This document shows positions 47,329-59,369 of a DNA stretch of 64,000 bases, piece by piece. The stretch is from Antitrichia curtipendula (lineage: Eukaryota; Streptophyta; Bryopsida; Hypnales; Leucodontaceae), in assembly GCA_951230915.1 (NCBI GenBank), contig OX579634.1, forward strand, positions 43,227,570-43,291,569, written 5' to 3'. Position 1 is the stretch's first letter. Each line of letters opens with the position of its first letter. The translations under genes were made by a program, and so were the position numbers. Under the pieces are notes generated by a model. The model ran no database searches and was not told the origin of the DNA. It saw only the letters and a list, made by a program, of their open reading frames with translations.

Positions 47329-47660
47329 AGGGTTGTCATATCGGACAGATGTCCGATTCGCCCATCCAATGTGGTCAACAATAAGTTGACTTTTTTTAAT
47401 TGAAAAAACAAGTGATGTGGCTGCCACTTTGACGCCACATGGCTGCCAAGTAGGATCCAGGGCATGGAGGTCACCGGTAGGGGTGCGGACTTTAGTCAAG
47501 GCACAGATGTAATCTTGCCAAGGCACGGACGGAAGTTAGGATGGGGACGGAATTGTGTTGGGGCACGGATGAATGTCAAGGTGGAGACGAGAGTGGGTCG
47601 GGGCGCAGACAAATGTTAGGGCGGGGACGAGAGTGGGTTGGGGCACGGACAATTTTTTAA
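47329..47660 (+). mobile_element. Decayed hAT-like terminus with GGGGACG-type repeats
   Basis: 'gagggttgtcatatcgga' matches the terminus at 550 with changes, and an inner part ('cgccacatggctgcc') matches 28690-28720 in reverse. It contains a 7-bp hairpin TCGGACA/TGTCCGA (47341-47356). Downstream, three units of roughly 50-60 bp ('ggggcacggac', 'ggggacgagagtgggt') occupy 47480-47650, where other termini have GGCGAC arrays. Confidence 0.4.
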
Positions 47661-47866
47661 AATTGGAGCCAAATTGAATTTATTTATTTTTGAATGAAGA
47701 AGGTCCTTGTACAACCACACCATAATTTTTTTCATTGGGGCCAGGTGGAACTAATTCCTTGTGAATTTAAAAGTAAAAAAAGAGGAACCTTGCTCCATGG
47801 ACTCATATTTTTTTCCCTTGTAGCAATAAGGGGGGACCCTTGCTCACGTGAACCACATTTTTTTAA

Positions 47867-48787
47867 CCCCTAAAGGACCATTGTCCCTTCTAGGGACAAA
47901 TGGGATTTTGGGCAGGTACCTACGGGCTGAATTTCTATCCTGATTTTTTGAAACTTTTTATGCAGATAGAAAAACTTATAAGCTTCGTGGAAATATAATT
48001 TTTTTTCAATCGGTGCTTGGGAACAAAAGTTATGCCCAAATAAGCTCAAAACAGGAGAGAGGGATTTCAGCAAAAAAAATTTGCAAAAATTTGAATTTTT
48101 TTTTTTAGTTTTTTTTGCCATAGATTATATATTTGTCTATCTAGAAAGCTTTGATTCATTCTATTTGGATTTGCTATGAGAAAGTTATAGACAATCTTAT
48201 TTTTTGGGCACTTAGAGCATCTTCCTGAAAAAATAACTTATAGGATTCATTTTCGAATGTAATTCTTACAATTTTCTTAAAAAAAGAATTCCTTGTGGTT
48301 TAGATTTTTTGTTAGAACAATCTCACCATTGTAATTAATGCATTTTAATTCCATATAAAAGATATTAATATTTTAGATTTTCCTACTATCTCATACCTAC
48401 TTCTACTTAACAATTTTTTTAATAATAAAAATTAAGTTTTTTTGAATTTTCTTTTTTTTGCTAGACTCTCAACTCAATTCTACATTATAAAGATTTAAAG
48501 CTCAAAACTTTGTAGTGCAAAAATTTAAAGTTAAAATGTTCAAAGTCAAAGAATCTAGTCACACAATGTGCTGAAAAACTTGTTTTTTTCACTCTAAACG
48601 CAGATATCTTGCAATCTGTGTGGTCCAAAATTTTGAAATTTTTTCCACACATTCTCATACTATTCAGGTGTAGGATCCTATGGTTAGATGTGGAAAAAAA
48701 ACAATTAAATTTTTCTTTTACTCTTTGCTAAAGAAATGGCAGTTTTGAGTGGTTTTTGGCAGAAAATAGGCCTTGGTCCTTTAGGGG
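47867..48787 (+). mobile_element. TTAA-type MITE, copy A (full length, 921 bp)
   Basis: Ends CCCCTAAAGGACCA and its complement, 14 bp perfect, each next to TTAA (47863-47866 and 48788-48791). This is the best preserved copy and the reference for copies B to E. It has no ORF. It is inserted in a degenerate tandem tract that continues on both sides (47680-47860 and 48792-49240). Confidence 0.8.
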
Positions 48788-48791
48788 TTAA

Positions 48792-50310
48792 ATTGGACTC
48801 AAATTGAACTAATTTATTTTTGAATGAAAGGGGGCCCTTGTACAACCAAACCATATTTTTTTTCCATTGGGGTCAAGTGGAACTAATTTCTTGTAAATTT
48901 AAAAGTAAAGGAAGAGGAACCTTGTTTTGTGGACCTGTATTTTTTTTCCTTGTAGGTGAATGAATTTAATTCATTCTCCATTAAGAAGCAATAAAGGGGC
49001 CTTGTTCAATTGAACCATATTTTTTTGCATTGTAGGCAAAAAAAATACTAATTCCTTTTGAATTTATAAGCAATAACTTCCAATAAGGGAGGACCCTTGT
49101 TTACGTGAACCACATTTTTTTAAATTGCATCCAAATTCAAGTAATTCTTTTTGGAATGAAAGGGGGCCCTTGTTCATTCAAACCATATTTTTTTCCGTTG
49201 TGAATTTCAAAGGCACCATTGAATTTGAATTTGAAAATAAAATAAATTGTATTTGATTTTTTTCCAAAACAATTATAGTATCCAATTTTTATTTGTTTTA
49301 AAAACAACCTAAATCCAAAAATAAAAGAAGAGGTATTTGATTTCAATTCCTAAATCCAAACATAATTAATTAGACTCTTGTTACTGAAATGAAGCATTGA
49401 ATGTTTGAACTCGAATCTAAAAAACAAGTAACTTGAAATTGATGACAATCCCTAAACCCTTGCAGTAGTTTTATCTTCCAATTACAAAAAATATAACTTG
49501 TAATTGCTAATTACAAAAATTGACCCTTGAACTAGAACTGAAGATTTTCCATTCTATATTTGAATTGAATACCTAGCCCTTGTAGCCTTTGATTATAGAA
49601 GTAGACCTTACAAGGCTGCAACCTGAATCCCAAGAACTATATCATGTATTTCATAGGAATTCCAAAATCTTGTAGCCTTTACATAGTACTTACAAAAGTA
49701 AACCGTTTAATCCTAACCAAATATAAAATAACTTGTATCTAGTTTGAATTCCCAATCCTTGTATCTTCCATTAACACAAATGAACCCTTGAAGTAGACCC
49801 AAAAATATTAACTTGTATTTGAAGGGATTTCCAAACCCTTATAACCCGTACTTCAACTTGAAGCCCTTGAAGTATAAGCACATAACTTTTAACTTGTATT
49901 TGATTTGAGTTTTAAATACTTGAAACAACAATTTATCAACACCATAAAGTCTTCAACTATAACTAAACAAAACATAACTTCTATTTGATTTGAAATCAAA
50001 ACCCTTGTAGCATCTAGTAACAAGACTAAAGCTTTGAACTTGCTTCAAAACCACTAGAACTTGCATTTTGTTTCCTTTCCAAATCCTTGTAGCTTCTACT
50101 TTCAAAAATAAATCCTTGAACTACATTTGAATACATTGTAATACGTTAATAATGCAAATTCCAATTTCCAAACCCTTGTAGCCCCCATTACCAAAAATAA
50201 ACCCATTCAATTAGAACTCTACAAAACATAAGACGTGCTTGATTTGTTTTTTGAACTCTGAACCCTTTTAGTTTCTATTTGGAGAATTCAAAAATGCATC
50301 CTTCAACTTG
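48792..50310. repeat. Degenerate AT-rich repeat tracts
   Basis: 48792-49240 repeats 'cccttgtacaaccaaacca', 'gtggaactaatt' and 'aggaaccttg' blocks. 49330-50310 repeats words such as 'aacccttgtag', 'cataacttgtatttgattt' and 'aaaataaaccc' at irregular spacing. No gene seen. Confidence 0.5.
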
Positions 50311-50491
50311 AATTTTAAAAAATGGGTGAAAGCACACTACGGTTGCCCCCCTGGCCCGATATACAAACAATTACGTACAGTACAGATTGTACGCCATTTG
50401 GTACGCCTTGTGTTCCGGTGGGTTTTTCGGTACTCTGACAAAGTACCCGTGAACTTGGGCAACGGTCCCGTGAACTCGGGCGCTTCAGATA

Positions 50492-50627
50492 GTTGCCTGA
50501 ATGCTTTGATGCTTTTTGAGTTTACAGTTTTCTTTAGTCGCCTAAATGCTTCGATGCTCTTTGAGTTTACAGCTTTGTTTAGTCGCCTGAATGCTTCGAT
50601 GCTCTTTGAGTTTACAATTTTCTTGTG
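50492..50627 (+). repeat. 45-bp tandem repeat upstream of transposase ATG
   Basis: Three units carry 'gcctgaatgcttcgatgctc' and 'tttgagtttaca' with starts at 50495, 50540 and 50585. The last ends ten bases before ATG 50638. They may be transcription or transposase binding sites. Confidence 0.7.
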
Positions 50628-53330
50628 AAGGTTTACAATGGCGAATACCAGACTTGGAGAGCGACGTGCTGGATTCAAGAGGAAGGGACCTCATGGAAGG
50701 GCGGAGGATCACAATGCGGTGAGAGATAGTCTAAGAGACGGGGAAGCAGAGAGGCAACGTAAATGTAGACAATTATTGAGGGAGAGAGAAAAAGCAGTGA
50801 GGTTACTTGTTGTGCAGGATAAATTGGAGGTCGGAAGGGAGATGTCTTCACAACAGCTTGCGGAGGTTTTGTCCAAAATTGTGGATTTTTTCACAATGAA
50901 AATGCAAGTTTGTTCGGAGGCATCTTCTAGGCTAAAAATTATGGAGCGTTTTTTGGAGGATGAACGTATTTCTCCATTTCTTCCTGAGTATTATCCTAGT
51001 GGGCAGGATGCCAAGGCTCAATTTGAATTCCTAAAAAATTATCAATTGGAGTTGGACGCTGTAAAGGGTGTTCAATCGGCAGATATGCTTGCTAGGAAAG
51101 CTGTTCTCCTTGATGCGGCTATATCTACTCGAGTTACAAGCACCAAAGCTTTGTTACAGGTTTTGAATGTTCACCCATCCAATTTGAGGGTGGCAATAAC
51201 CTGTCGAAGTAGTGTACGATTGCAAAGTTCACCTTTTGCACTTGTAAGACGTAAGAAGAGGCTAGGATTGTCTGGCAAGATTAAAGACCTCGTTACCAAG
51301 TGGTGGACAGAAGAGACCCATGTAAGTTCCAACATGAAGGAAATTGTACAGAAATGGATAAGCTCAAATACATACGACAAGCATTGCACTCACTATTTGC
51401 TCGAAAATCAGGTACGAATCGATTTGATTGCAGTGTCGTAGCACCCTGTACAATCGTTGCATTGTCAAATATACAATCCTAGACATCGTTTCCATCCGAC
51501 ATGTATGCTAGGCACCTTGTTGTATCTCCCTCAGTTCTCTGATGGTCTGAATGTGTACTCTGCAATACATTGATTACAATGTTATAGGTATAGACAGTAC
51601 TAAAAACTGTACATTAGGTACAAAGAGTACCGTGGGTCTCATGGTCGAGTATTCAGAAAGTCTTTGTAGTCGGGTGGTTTGCTTTGTTGGAGGCTTGTAC
51701 TTGACGTTTATGCTGAGCATTACGGTCCAAGGTATATTATGTACGGGCTTTGTACCTTTGATTACCTCTTTTGTATTACCTCTTTTGATTTCTCAAAAAA
51801 GTTTTGCATTCTTGTAGGCTGCATTCCACCAGTATTTTAAGGTGGCGCATCCAGACATGCCAATCAAACAAAGAGCCTTTGAGAAACTGAAGCCTTACTT
51901 TGTTAGAGCGTGCAACGAGAGGAACGTCTGCTGTTGTAGATACCACGTGGAGATCGATATGCTCAAGGAGGGGTTCAATTGGATTCGGGATGGCACAAAG
52001 GGAATCCACTTCTTAGTGAATTGCCAGTGCGAGTGTGATGTGTGCCTCTTTCGACTGGAAGAAGAAGCAAAGTGTAAAGCGCATCTGAAGACATATGTAG
52101 GTACAACAGTGCTGTGGCAACAGATCGTTTGTCTTAAGCCTGAGAACGAAGAGTGGCATGCTCTGCAATGTGTCATGGGTACATGCGGAAACTGTGGTAT
52201 TTCAAAGCTTCCGATTTGCGAGGTTGAGTTATCATCGTCTTCAAATGTCACCTGGAAGTGTTTTGAGAATGAAATCATTGGGGTGACACAGGATGGGAAG
52301 CCCCGGAAGAGGATTGTTGAAGTATACAAAGAGACCTCTCCACAAGTTTTCCTTGAATACTTCAAGTCTAAACTGCCCCAGTTCGTGAAGCACAACTTCA
52401 TTGCAAGGTGGCAGGATGACCAATGCAAGCGTTCTATGCAGAGTTTGGGCAAAGATGTGATTTTGTCACATATTGATTTTGCTGAGAACTACACTTTTGA
52501 GATTCAAAATCAGATCCAGAGCATATATTGGTGTTCCACACAGATCAGTATCCTTGTCCACATTACGTATCGCTTTAAACCAGACGGAGTTATGGTGAAG
52601 GAATCCCATTTCTATATAATTGATGATGAAAAACACGATTCCCTTTTTGTACATCATTGCTTGATGCAACATTGGCGATGGCTAGAGTCTCAAGGTATGC
52701 TTCACATTGCCCCAAGTTCTATATTTACCATATCACTTTCCCATTCGCGCTACTTGCCTAGTTCTTATATAAGAGTTAATTGTGGATGGCACGGAACTCT
52801 CCGACTATGATGCATGTGTACTATAAAATGTATGCTCTGTACGGATTTGGTACAACACTTGTAAATGTTACGAAGTGTATTGACTTTTGTACGTGCATCG
52901 TGCATCGACAGGGATTCGACCGAAACACCATGTCGTGTGGTCCGATGGTTGTGCGGGGCAGTTCAAGGGTGCCCGGCCATTTTTTTTTGTGGCTAGATAT
53001 CTCGACCTCACAAATGGATGCACTATGAACTGGAATTTTTTCGGAACAGGTCACGGGAAGGGAGAGTGGGACGGAGCTGGTGCTGTCGTGAAGCGCGCTC
53101 TAAGGCAGTCCCAGTTACACAATACATGGAGGAGGATGCAAAACGCCGACGATGCAGTGGCATTTTTGAATGAGACCATGGGAGGGCCTGTGGATACGAA
53201 CTTCGAGAAGACCGGCATCAAAGAGGTTCAGAGATACTTCTGGGAAATACCGAAGGACGTCACGAGGGAGCGCAGTTACCATTGCGAGACTGTCTCAGGC
53301 TCCCAGACCTTGCATTCGATTTACTCTTTT

Positions 53331-56300
53331 TGTCGTACGCGTAATCTAGGGGTAAGCACCTTTAACACACAATTGTGGTTAGATGACACGGAAAATCGTC
53401 CCAGGGACTCTACTATGTTGCTATGAATTTGGATTTAATCGGATTATCTCTAAAACACCCCAAAGGAACCTAAAACCTCTCTTTCCCTCTTCCGGAACTT
53501 TACTTCTTTCCGGTTTCTAATCCGGATCCGTTCTTTTCCGGAATCCGGATACAGTAACTCTTCGGTTTGTAATACCCCTGTTTTACCTTCAGGGGGTCCG
53601 CTTTTACTCTTTGAAGGGGCAGGGACTCCACCACTTATCAGTTACACAGTCTAACACCTACAAAACAACCCAAGATACTCAATAGATCTAAATGTTGCAA
53701 TAAAGAAGGTTTCCGTCTCCTCACGACTTTCCGGATGGCCTATCCAGAAAGCAGGTCACACAGAATCCGGTCTCTCCTCTCCACTACAACGACAGATACA
53801 TAACTATCCGGATTTAACACAAGAGAGATTCTATGAGATAGTAGGCGACACTGCAGTTGGCAGATCTTCCGGTAAGTAAGGGTTTTCCCCTTGGCAGCTG
53901 CTTAACTCCGCACGGAACTAGAAGTGGTTCCGGAACCTCACCCTCAACACTCCAATTGGATTACCGTTCCAGTATTTTAAAGATTCTAAATGCACAAGTC
54001 CCACAGATCCGTCCTAACTTCGCCACAAATTCTCCCTTATTGTCTCACTCCAAACAATTAAGGGATCCGGATTCCTCCTTCCCAGTCCCTCACAACTCTC
54101 CAAGAAAACACACACACAATCCAAGTCCTCCAAAAATACTTAAACACATGGAGAGTATACTTGGTATCTTAGATTTGAAATGAGGAAATTGAAATGAAAC
54201 TTCAAATTGCATAAGGAGGAATGAATGGGCAACAGACCTGCCCACCATTTAAAACCAAAACAAAAAGAGAAAAAGGGGACCGAAAATCAAGCTAACCAAC
54301 TACAAAAGAAGCCGAGATACCCGGCACCGAAAACTATCCCTAAAAATCCGGAAACGGGCCCACACTTACGGAAAATTCCGTTCCAGAAACTAAAAAAAAT
54401 CCTAACTATCCGTCCTATCTACTTTCCGCGGCGCGTCTTCTTTGAACTACTTCTGCCTTGACTCGTAACTTCCTTCAGGTTGGCCTTGACAGGAGTCGAC
54501 CGGAGAGCCGCGCGAGTCTGAATCTTCCTGGGAGGGGGCGGAAGATCTTCATTTGTTTCCGTCATGGATCCGGATTTGTAGTCGTCCTTGTCCGAATCCA
54601 CGATCTCATTTACATCCTCCATCTCGTCCAGGTCGATGGGAGCTTCTTTCCCCTTTGGTGCTTCCCCTTCTGGTGCATCCGTCTCGCGCATATGCACAAA
54701 ATCCTGGGGACTTGTCCGGGCCGGATTGGCCACCAACCCCATCCTCCTGATGAGGTTGTTATCCTCCATCGACTGTGTCTGTTTCACGGAATCGGAAGTT
54801 CCGCCATGTACTTGTGCGGGGGTTACCGCTTCTACTGGTGTTTCCGCCTGAGTCGGAGTACCTTGGGCCGGAATCTTCGCGGCGATCTGACTCCTCTGCA
54901 CCAACCATCCCTGTGGAATTTCGTGTGGCCGAAGAAGTGACCCAAGTCCTTCTGATTTCGAGCGGATGGAGCTCTCGCCCACAGGTTTCACCGGAGTCTG
55001 AAGGTACGGATTGGTTGACAGATCCGGAAACGATGAGAAATTCATCGCCTGTTCCGGATCCACCCGAGCCACCAACGCCTGCATTTCCTTCAAGACTCTC
55101 TCCATCCTCGTTTGGAAGTCCATCAGGATCATCACCACCTTCGATCCGGTGATGTGTCCATCTGTCACCAGCTGTACGTCGTAAAGGGCCGCCTTGTTAA
55201 CCAAATCCGCCGGTTGGGTGACCAGCGACTGCAAACTCCGAACCATGCCGAGGGCGTCCTTCTCATTCCGTCTCGCCAAGGAACATTCTCCTTTCGCCCA
55301 ACTGGTCCGGGCTTGGAATTCATCCCGGGTCTTCTCCAGATTCCGGATCTCCTCGTCCTTCAGGCGGATCGTATCCGAATTCGGCCTTCGTCGGATCTCA
55401 TCGATAATCTCCTCGGGCAGAACCTTCAGCTCGTCCGCGACCTCCTGGATGAACGCGGTCGTCCTCACATGTAGGAGTCGCGCCTGTACCATCCATTGGT
55501 CCCCGACGTCGAAGAACTCCTTTCCGGAATTTCTTCTCTCCTCCGGAACTTGGTCCGGCTTCACCGGGTTCTTCTCGGGCTGCTTCCCCCTTGAACCCGG
55601 ATCCGTGGATTTCCGCTTGGTTCCCCTCCGCCTGATCCGGTCCTCCTCGAGTTCCTCCTCTTCCTCTTCCGAAACTGGGACATCCTCCTGGACTTCATCC
55701 ATCAATCCGTACTTGAGGATTTCGCATCCGGTTTCGTAGATGAGAGTCTCATCCGGCGTCAGTACATCTCCATGATGGTACAGGTGGAAAAGGTAGGGGC
55801 AGATCGGGCTGTACTTAGCCTTGCTGACGTGATCCGCCAATTTGGTGACCATCGTCGCGATAACTCTTCCCCAATGCACCACCCTCTCCTCCAGGCTTTC
55901 GAAAATCGTGTTGGCCACTATTACGGTGATCCGGCTCGGCTTTTCCGGATAGAGTATCGGAATCATAAATTCCAATACTCTCCGGTGACGCTCGTTGATG
56001 CAGTCCGTGATTGCATAGCCCTCCTTGGCGTTGGGTGGATTCCGGAACTTCCCTGTTGCGAACTTATCCGCCCTGGAAGCCAAGCCGTTCCCGAACTTCC
56101 GGAACTGATACACCTCTGCCCAGACGTCTTCCGTCCATCCCTTCCTCTGTCCTCTCACAGTCAGCTCGTACTGATTCGCCGTCCCATCAATGAGTTCCTG
56201 AATCAACTCATCCTTCTTCAAGTTCCAGGGTCTCTCTATCAGCCCTACGCATCCCATCCGTCGGAGATCCTCCTCCAACTCCTTCCGAACCTCCGGGTCA

Positions 56301-56809
56301 TTTGGTATCGCCGACAGACCATCCGGGCGATGACCGACACCCTCGCGGATCTCGGATTACTACTTTCCGCCATTCGGAACCCGGAAACTACTGGCCTCAC
56401 CTCTCGCTATCCGTAAACGCACTCTCACCAGACTTTCTCTCAACTAGCTAAGCGCGAACGAGTTTGAAAAACTCAAAAGATGAAGAGAGAAAGGCGGGTG
56501 GTGGTCTTTAAATAGCCAGAACAGCGCCTTCAGTTCCCGGATTGGAACCGAATTAGGGTTCTGTTCCCGAGGCGCGTCCCCTAGCCTCTTAGGTCGGATC
56601 CCTAGTCCATAGGTGGCGGCGTTCCGGTTCATTTCCGGAAACCCTAACTTGGCCGGATCGGAAACTGGTTTCCGGATGAAGGCTTATTCCAAACGTAAGC
56701 TCTTCCGGAAAACAACTACCATTTCTTAACTTAAAGAAGTTTGAAAATTTCTACCTATTCCATCTATTCTACTTTATCTATACGGAACTTAGGTTTCTGT
56801 GTTGTGACA
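53331..56809 (-). mobile_element. Gag-like element 2, 5-bp target duplication CTTTT
   Basis: Read on the minus strand it starts TGTCACAACACAG (56809) and ends CGCGTACGACA (53331), flanked by CTTTT (53326-53330 and 56810-56814). Its last bases, TACGACA, equal those of gag-like element 1. It is rich in CCGG words, with one ORF and no long terminal direct repeats that I can see. Length 3479 bp against 3393 bp for element 1. Confidence 0.75.
54419..56278 (-). CDS. Gag-like coiled-coil protein (element 2)
   Basis: 619 codons from the internal ATG at 56278 (MEEDLRRMGC). The family N terminus seen in 63260-64000 suggests the true start was at ATG 56373, with a 1-2 nt indel near 56325. Residues 1-210 are the conserved domain (RPWNLK, ELTVRG, EGYAITDCI, IPILYPEKPSR, PYLFHLYHH). 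Residues ~215-280 are acidic then basic, followed by coiled coil (~290-420) and a Pro/Gln/Glu tail ending in a basic run (SSKKTRRGK). No zinc knuckle, protease or RT domain. The product may package its own RNA or bind DNA; unknown. The TATA-like box is at 56506-56514. Confidence 0.7.
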   Translation of the reverse strand: MEEDLRRMGCVGLIERPWNLKKDELIQELIDGTANQYELTVRGQRKGWTEDVWAEVYQFRKFGNGLASRADKFATGKFRNPPNAKEGYAITDCINERHRRVLEFMIPILYPEKPSRITVIVANTIFESLEERVVHWGRVIATMVTKLADHVSKAKYSPICPYLFHLYHHGDVLTPDETLIYETGCEILKYGLMDEVQEDVPVSEEEEEELEEDRIRRRGTKRKSTDPGSRGKQPEKNPVKPDQVPEERRNSGKEFFDVGDQWMVQARLLHVRTTAFIQEVADELKVLPEEIIDEIRRRPNSDTIRLKDEEIRNLEKTRDEFQARTSWAKGECSLARRNEKDALGMVRSLQSLVTQPADLVNKAALYDVQLVTDGHITGSKVVMILMDFQTRMERVLKEMQALVARVDPEQAMNFSSFPDLSTNPYLQTPVKPVGESSIRSKSEGLGSLLRPHEIPQGWLVQRSQIAAKIPAQGTPTQAETPVEAVTPAQVHGGTSDSVKQTQSMEDNNLIRRMGLVANPARTSPQDFVHMRETDAPEGEAPKGKEAPIDLDEMEDVNEIVDSDKDDYKSGSMTETNEDLPPPPRKIQTRAALRSTPVKANLKEVTSQGRSSSKKTRRGK

Positions 56810-57419
56810 CTTTTGCTGTTGCGGATCCAACTCAACTTTTTGTGTGCAAATTAGCATGCTTCTGTGTTTATTGCCTTGACGGCAATTTCTTCAACTGCGT
56901 TAACAAGTCCCATGTTGAGAACTGGGATTTAATAAAGTTGAAGCCATACGATCTCCAGCTAGTTGTTGATCACATGACGGACCACAACGTTGCAGATGAC
57001 GAGGATTGGGAGGAGGTCGTGGAAGGCGAGGGATTTGGCGATCTCATTCGGCTAGGTGACAACTTTGTTGTCCCTACTGTAGAAGGTAATAGCAAGGGAG
57101 TGGAGTTCTATATTTTACAATGCACCAGGGGGAAGTATGAAGTTGATCGCGGGTTCAAATGTGCTTGGGGCCCGGAGTTTGAAGCTGGTGATTTCATCAT
57201 ACGGGGAACTTACTATCAAAAGTGGAATAATGGGTACGTTCATCTGGGCAACTCCCAACCAGCCCATATTGATGCACACCTTGTAGTGCATGGGAAATTT
57301 GCTATGATTCCAAAGCCAGGTAGGCGGAAAGGTGGGGAGGTTACTTATGACATAAGTGACGACAACCTCGCTACTATTAGGGTCGGCTTACATTGGTTTA
57401 GGGAGGAAGAGGACTAGCG

Positions 57420-58800
57420 ACTTTACTTCTATAAGTACAAAGAGATACTTTGTACATAATTCCATATGTTTTGTACAATTTTGACGCTTTGTACAATTAT
57501 GTACTGGGTTATTCTTGTCCGTCCGCTATGTCTACCGTTGCAACTCGTGAGATTGCTTTTCATGTGCATTCAAAGGATGTTCAAATTAATTTTTACTCAG
57601 TCATTACGGAATCATCTGCTGTCTTTGATGCGTTCTCGTCATTCTATCTGGCTTTTCTTGAATCTACTCTAAATACAAGGTCCACGATTCTTCATTATCA
57701 ATTACGACTGCGGTTTTAACTTAAGGTATTAATTCACGTTAAGCTTATATCTCTACTCATGCCTCATATGCACACCAACATGGTTTCAGAGTGTCAGAGG
57801 GAGAATCAACAGTCGACCGGGTTGCTTGAACTTATTGGACAAAGCCGACAGGTTAACACTATTGCTGTGTCAGCACAAGTTATAGGTCTTTTTTTATTTT
57901 ATCTATTGCAATTCTTTTCATTTGAATAGGTTGTTCAAAAGAGAAAGGAAACTTTTTAAGTCTTGTTCTTGGTTTCAAAGAAGTCAATGTACCTCATATT
58001 CGTTAACAATATACCTGTGATTGAATAATCTGAAAAGTTTTAGTAGAGGTTTAGGATTCTAGGGATAATTGAAGATGAATTTCTTTGTAGTATACTTCTC
58101 TTACCTTATATACTTTTATAGCAATAGCGTTCAGTCGGTGCTTCTTTGTACAATCTTATACACTTATACACCTACTTGTATACCACCATCCAGCTTCTTT
58201 GTATAGTAAGTACTTACTTGCCATTTTGAATTGTCATATGCATTTATTTATTTTGTAAGCATTATGTATAAACTCAAAACTTACATCGGCACTCTTAAAA
58301 TGCATGATAGTCATTTGGACTTGTACAAATAGGTACCTTTGCACACTCGAAAGGCATGATAGTCATTAACTATACATCATTCTCCCATGAACTACAATGA
58401 TAAGAAATTATTGGACCTAGTAGTCCATTCGTTGAATCTACCATTGCATCTCCTAAGCTGGCTTCTCATGTGCATTACAAGGTCGTTCAAAATAATATGT
58501 ACTTGGTTTCAATTCAGCTTATGGTCCTCTTCGACTCTCCGTCCGCAGTTCTATACTTGTTGTACAGTTTTATACCTTTTCTATAAATGTGTACGTTGTT
58601 GTTCTTGTCCATGTGGTGTGGTGACCTGCCGTATTGAATCGAATCATCTTGGAAGCCGCAGGAACGGTATTTTGGGAACAATATTTTTGATTGACTTCTA
58701 GATCGTGATATCTGGACTGACTACATTCCTTGGAAAGGGCTCCCGAAATAGAATGGCTTGTCAGCCCTGTGAAATTGGGGCCATCGGGTTCCTTGCTCAC
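57420..58800. other. GTAC-rich non-coding tail of the transposase locus
   Basis: No gene supported. Words TGTAC and GTACA recur (57438-57510, 58140-58205, 58320-58335, 58497-58600), as they do in the introns and 5' end of the transposase gene. Confidence 0.45.
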
Positions 58801-59035
58801 CTTTGTTGCTGCTTTCTGTAGCTCATTTGCTTTGGTGCCTGAGAGACTTAGGAGTGTCCGCCTTCTCGTTTCATGCTGACCTTTGTCGTCGCTTTTGATA
58901 GCTCATCGCCTTGGTGCCCTGAGAGACTTAGGGGTGTTTGCCTTCTTGTTTCATGTTGACCTTTGTCGCTGCTTTCAAAAGCTCATTTGCTTTGGTGCCC
59001 GAGAGACTTACGGGTGTTTGCCTTCTCGTTTCTAG
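58801..59035. repeat. 80-bp tandem repeat, three units
   Basis: Units start 'ctttgtt/cgctgcttt' at 58801, 58881 and 58961 and share 'gctcatttgctttggtgcc', 'gagagacttaggggtgtt' and 'ccttctcgtttc'. Confidence 0.75.
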
Positions 59036-59369
59036 TCTTGTACGTGTTTGGCTTCTTATTTTAATCTTGCACTAGTTGAATTTGCGGTGTGGGGATGTCT
59101 AACCGTAATTGTACACTTGTTCAACAATGCATCACGGATTACTTTCCATTTCGTACCTCTAGACTAGTTCAACAATGTATTACGGCTTATTTCCCATTTT
59201 GTAGTACTAGAGAGTTTGATTCTTTGGTTACTTGGACGGAAGGATCGTATGTTTCAGAAACACCGACGTCCAAGACTCCAAGCAAGGCAACCTTGCGTAC
59301 TACCTAGGACTTTGTAGTATTAGACATATGTCTAGTACTATTGTCGTCAGGAGCAGCAAGGCATTGTTT
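59036..59369. other. Spacer with a small duplication
   Basis: 'gttcaacaatg' plus 'tttcccatttt'-type sequence occurs twice, near 59119 and 59168. No gene. The junction with the gypsy element lies around 59370-59400. Confidence 0.4.

Larger units (their letters stand above)
50638..57417 (+). pseudogene. DDE-type transposase gene split by an insertion
   Basis: Exon 1 50638-51411 (basic N terminus, then helices); exon 2 51818-52694; exon 3 from 52912. Splice sites are canonical and phases join. Exon 2 has Cys clusters (CQCECDVC, CGNCGISKLPIC) and the first catalytic candidate (SHIDFAENY). Exon 3 has WSDGCAGQFK and HGKGEWDGAGAVVKR. I infer an RNase-H-like DDE core from this pattern, known in uncharacterised animal and plant proteins. 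The frame stops making family sense at 53330 and resumes at 56815 with a Cys-rich block (CFCVYC) and a C-terminal ~150-residue domain that may be BAH-like, to stop 57417. The gap is the gag-like element 53331-56809. Without it the frame is continuous, so the break is young relative to the gene. Confidence 0.75.

Noticed and set aside
53331..53349. Frame read-through past 53330 with a splice donor GTAAGC at 53350
   Set aside because: Possible, but the CTTTT duplication, the ends shared with element 1 and the in-frame rejoining at 56815 explain the locus better.
54458..56416. Several long plus-strand frames
   Set aside because: Antisense shadows of the gag-like ORF, with the Ser/Pro/Arg-rich composition expected of such frames.
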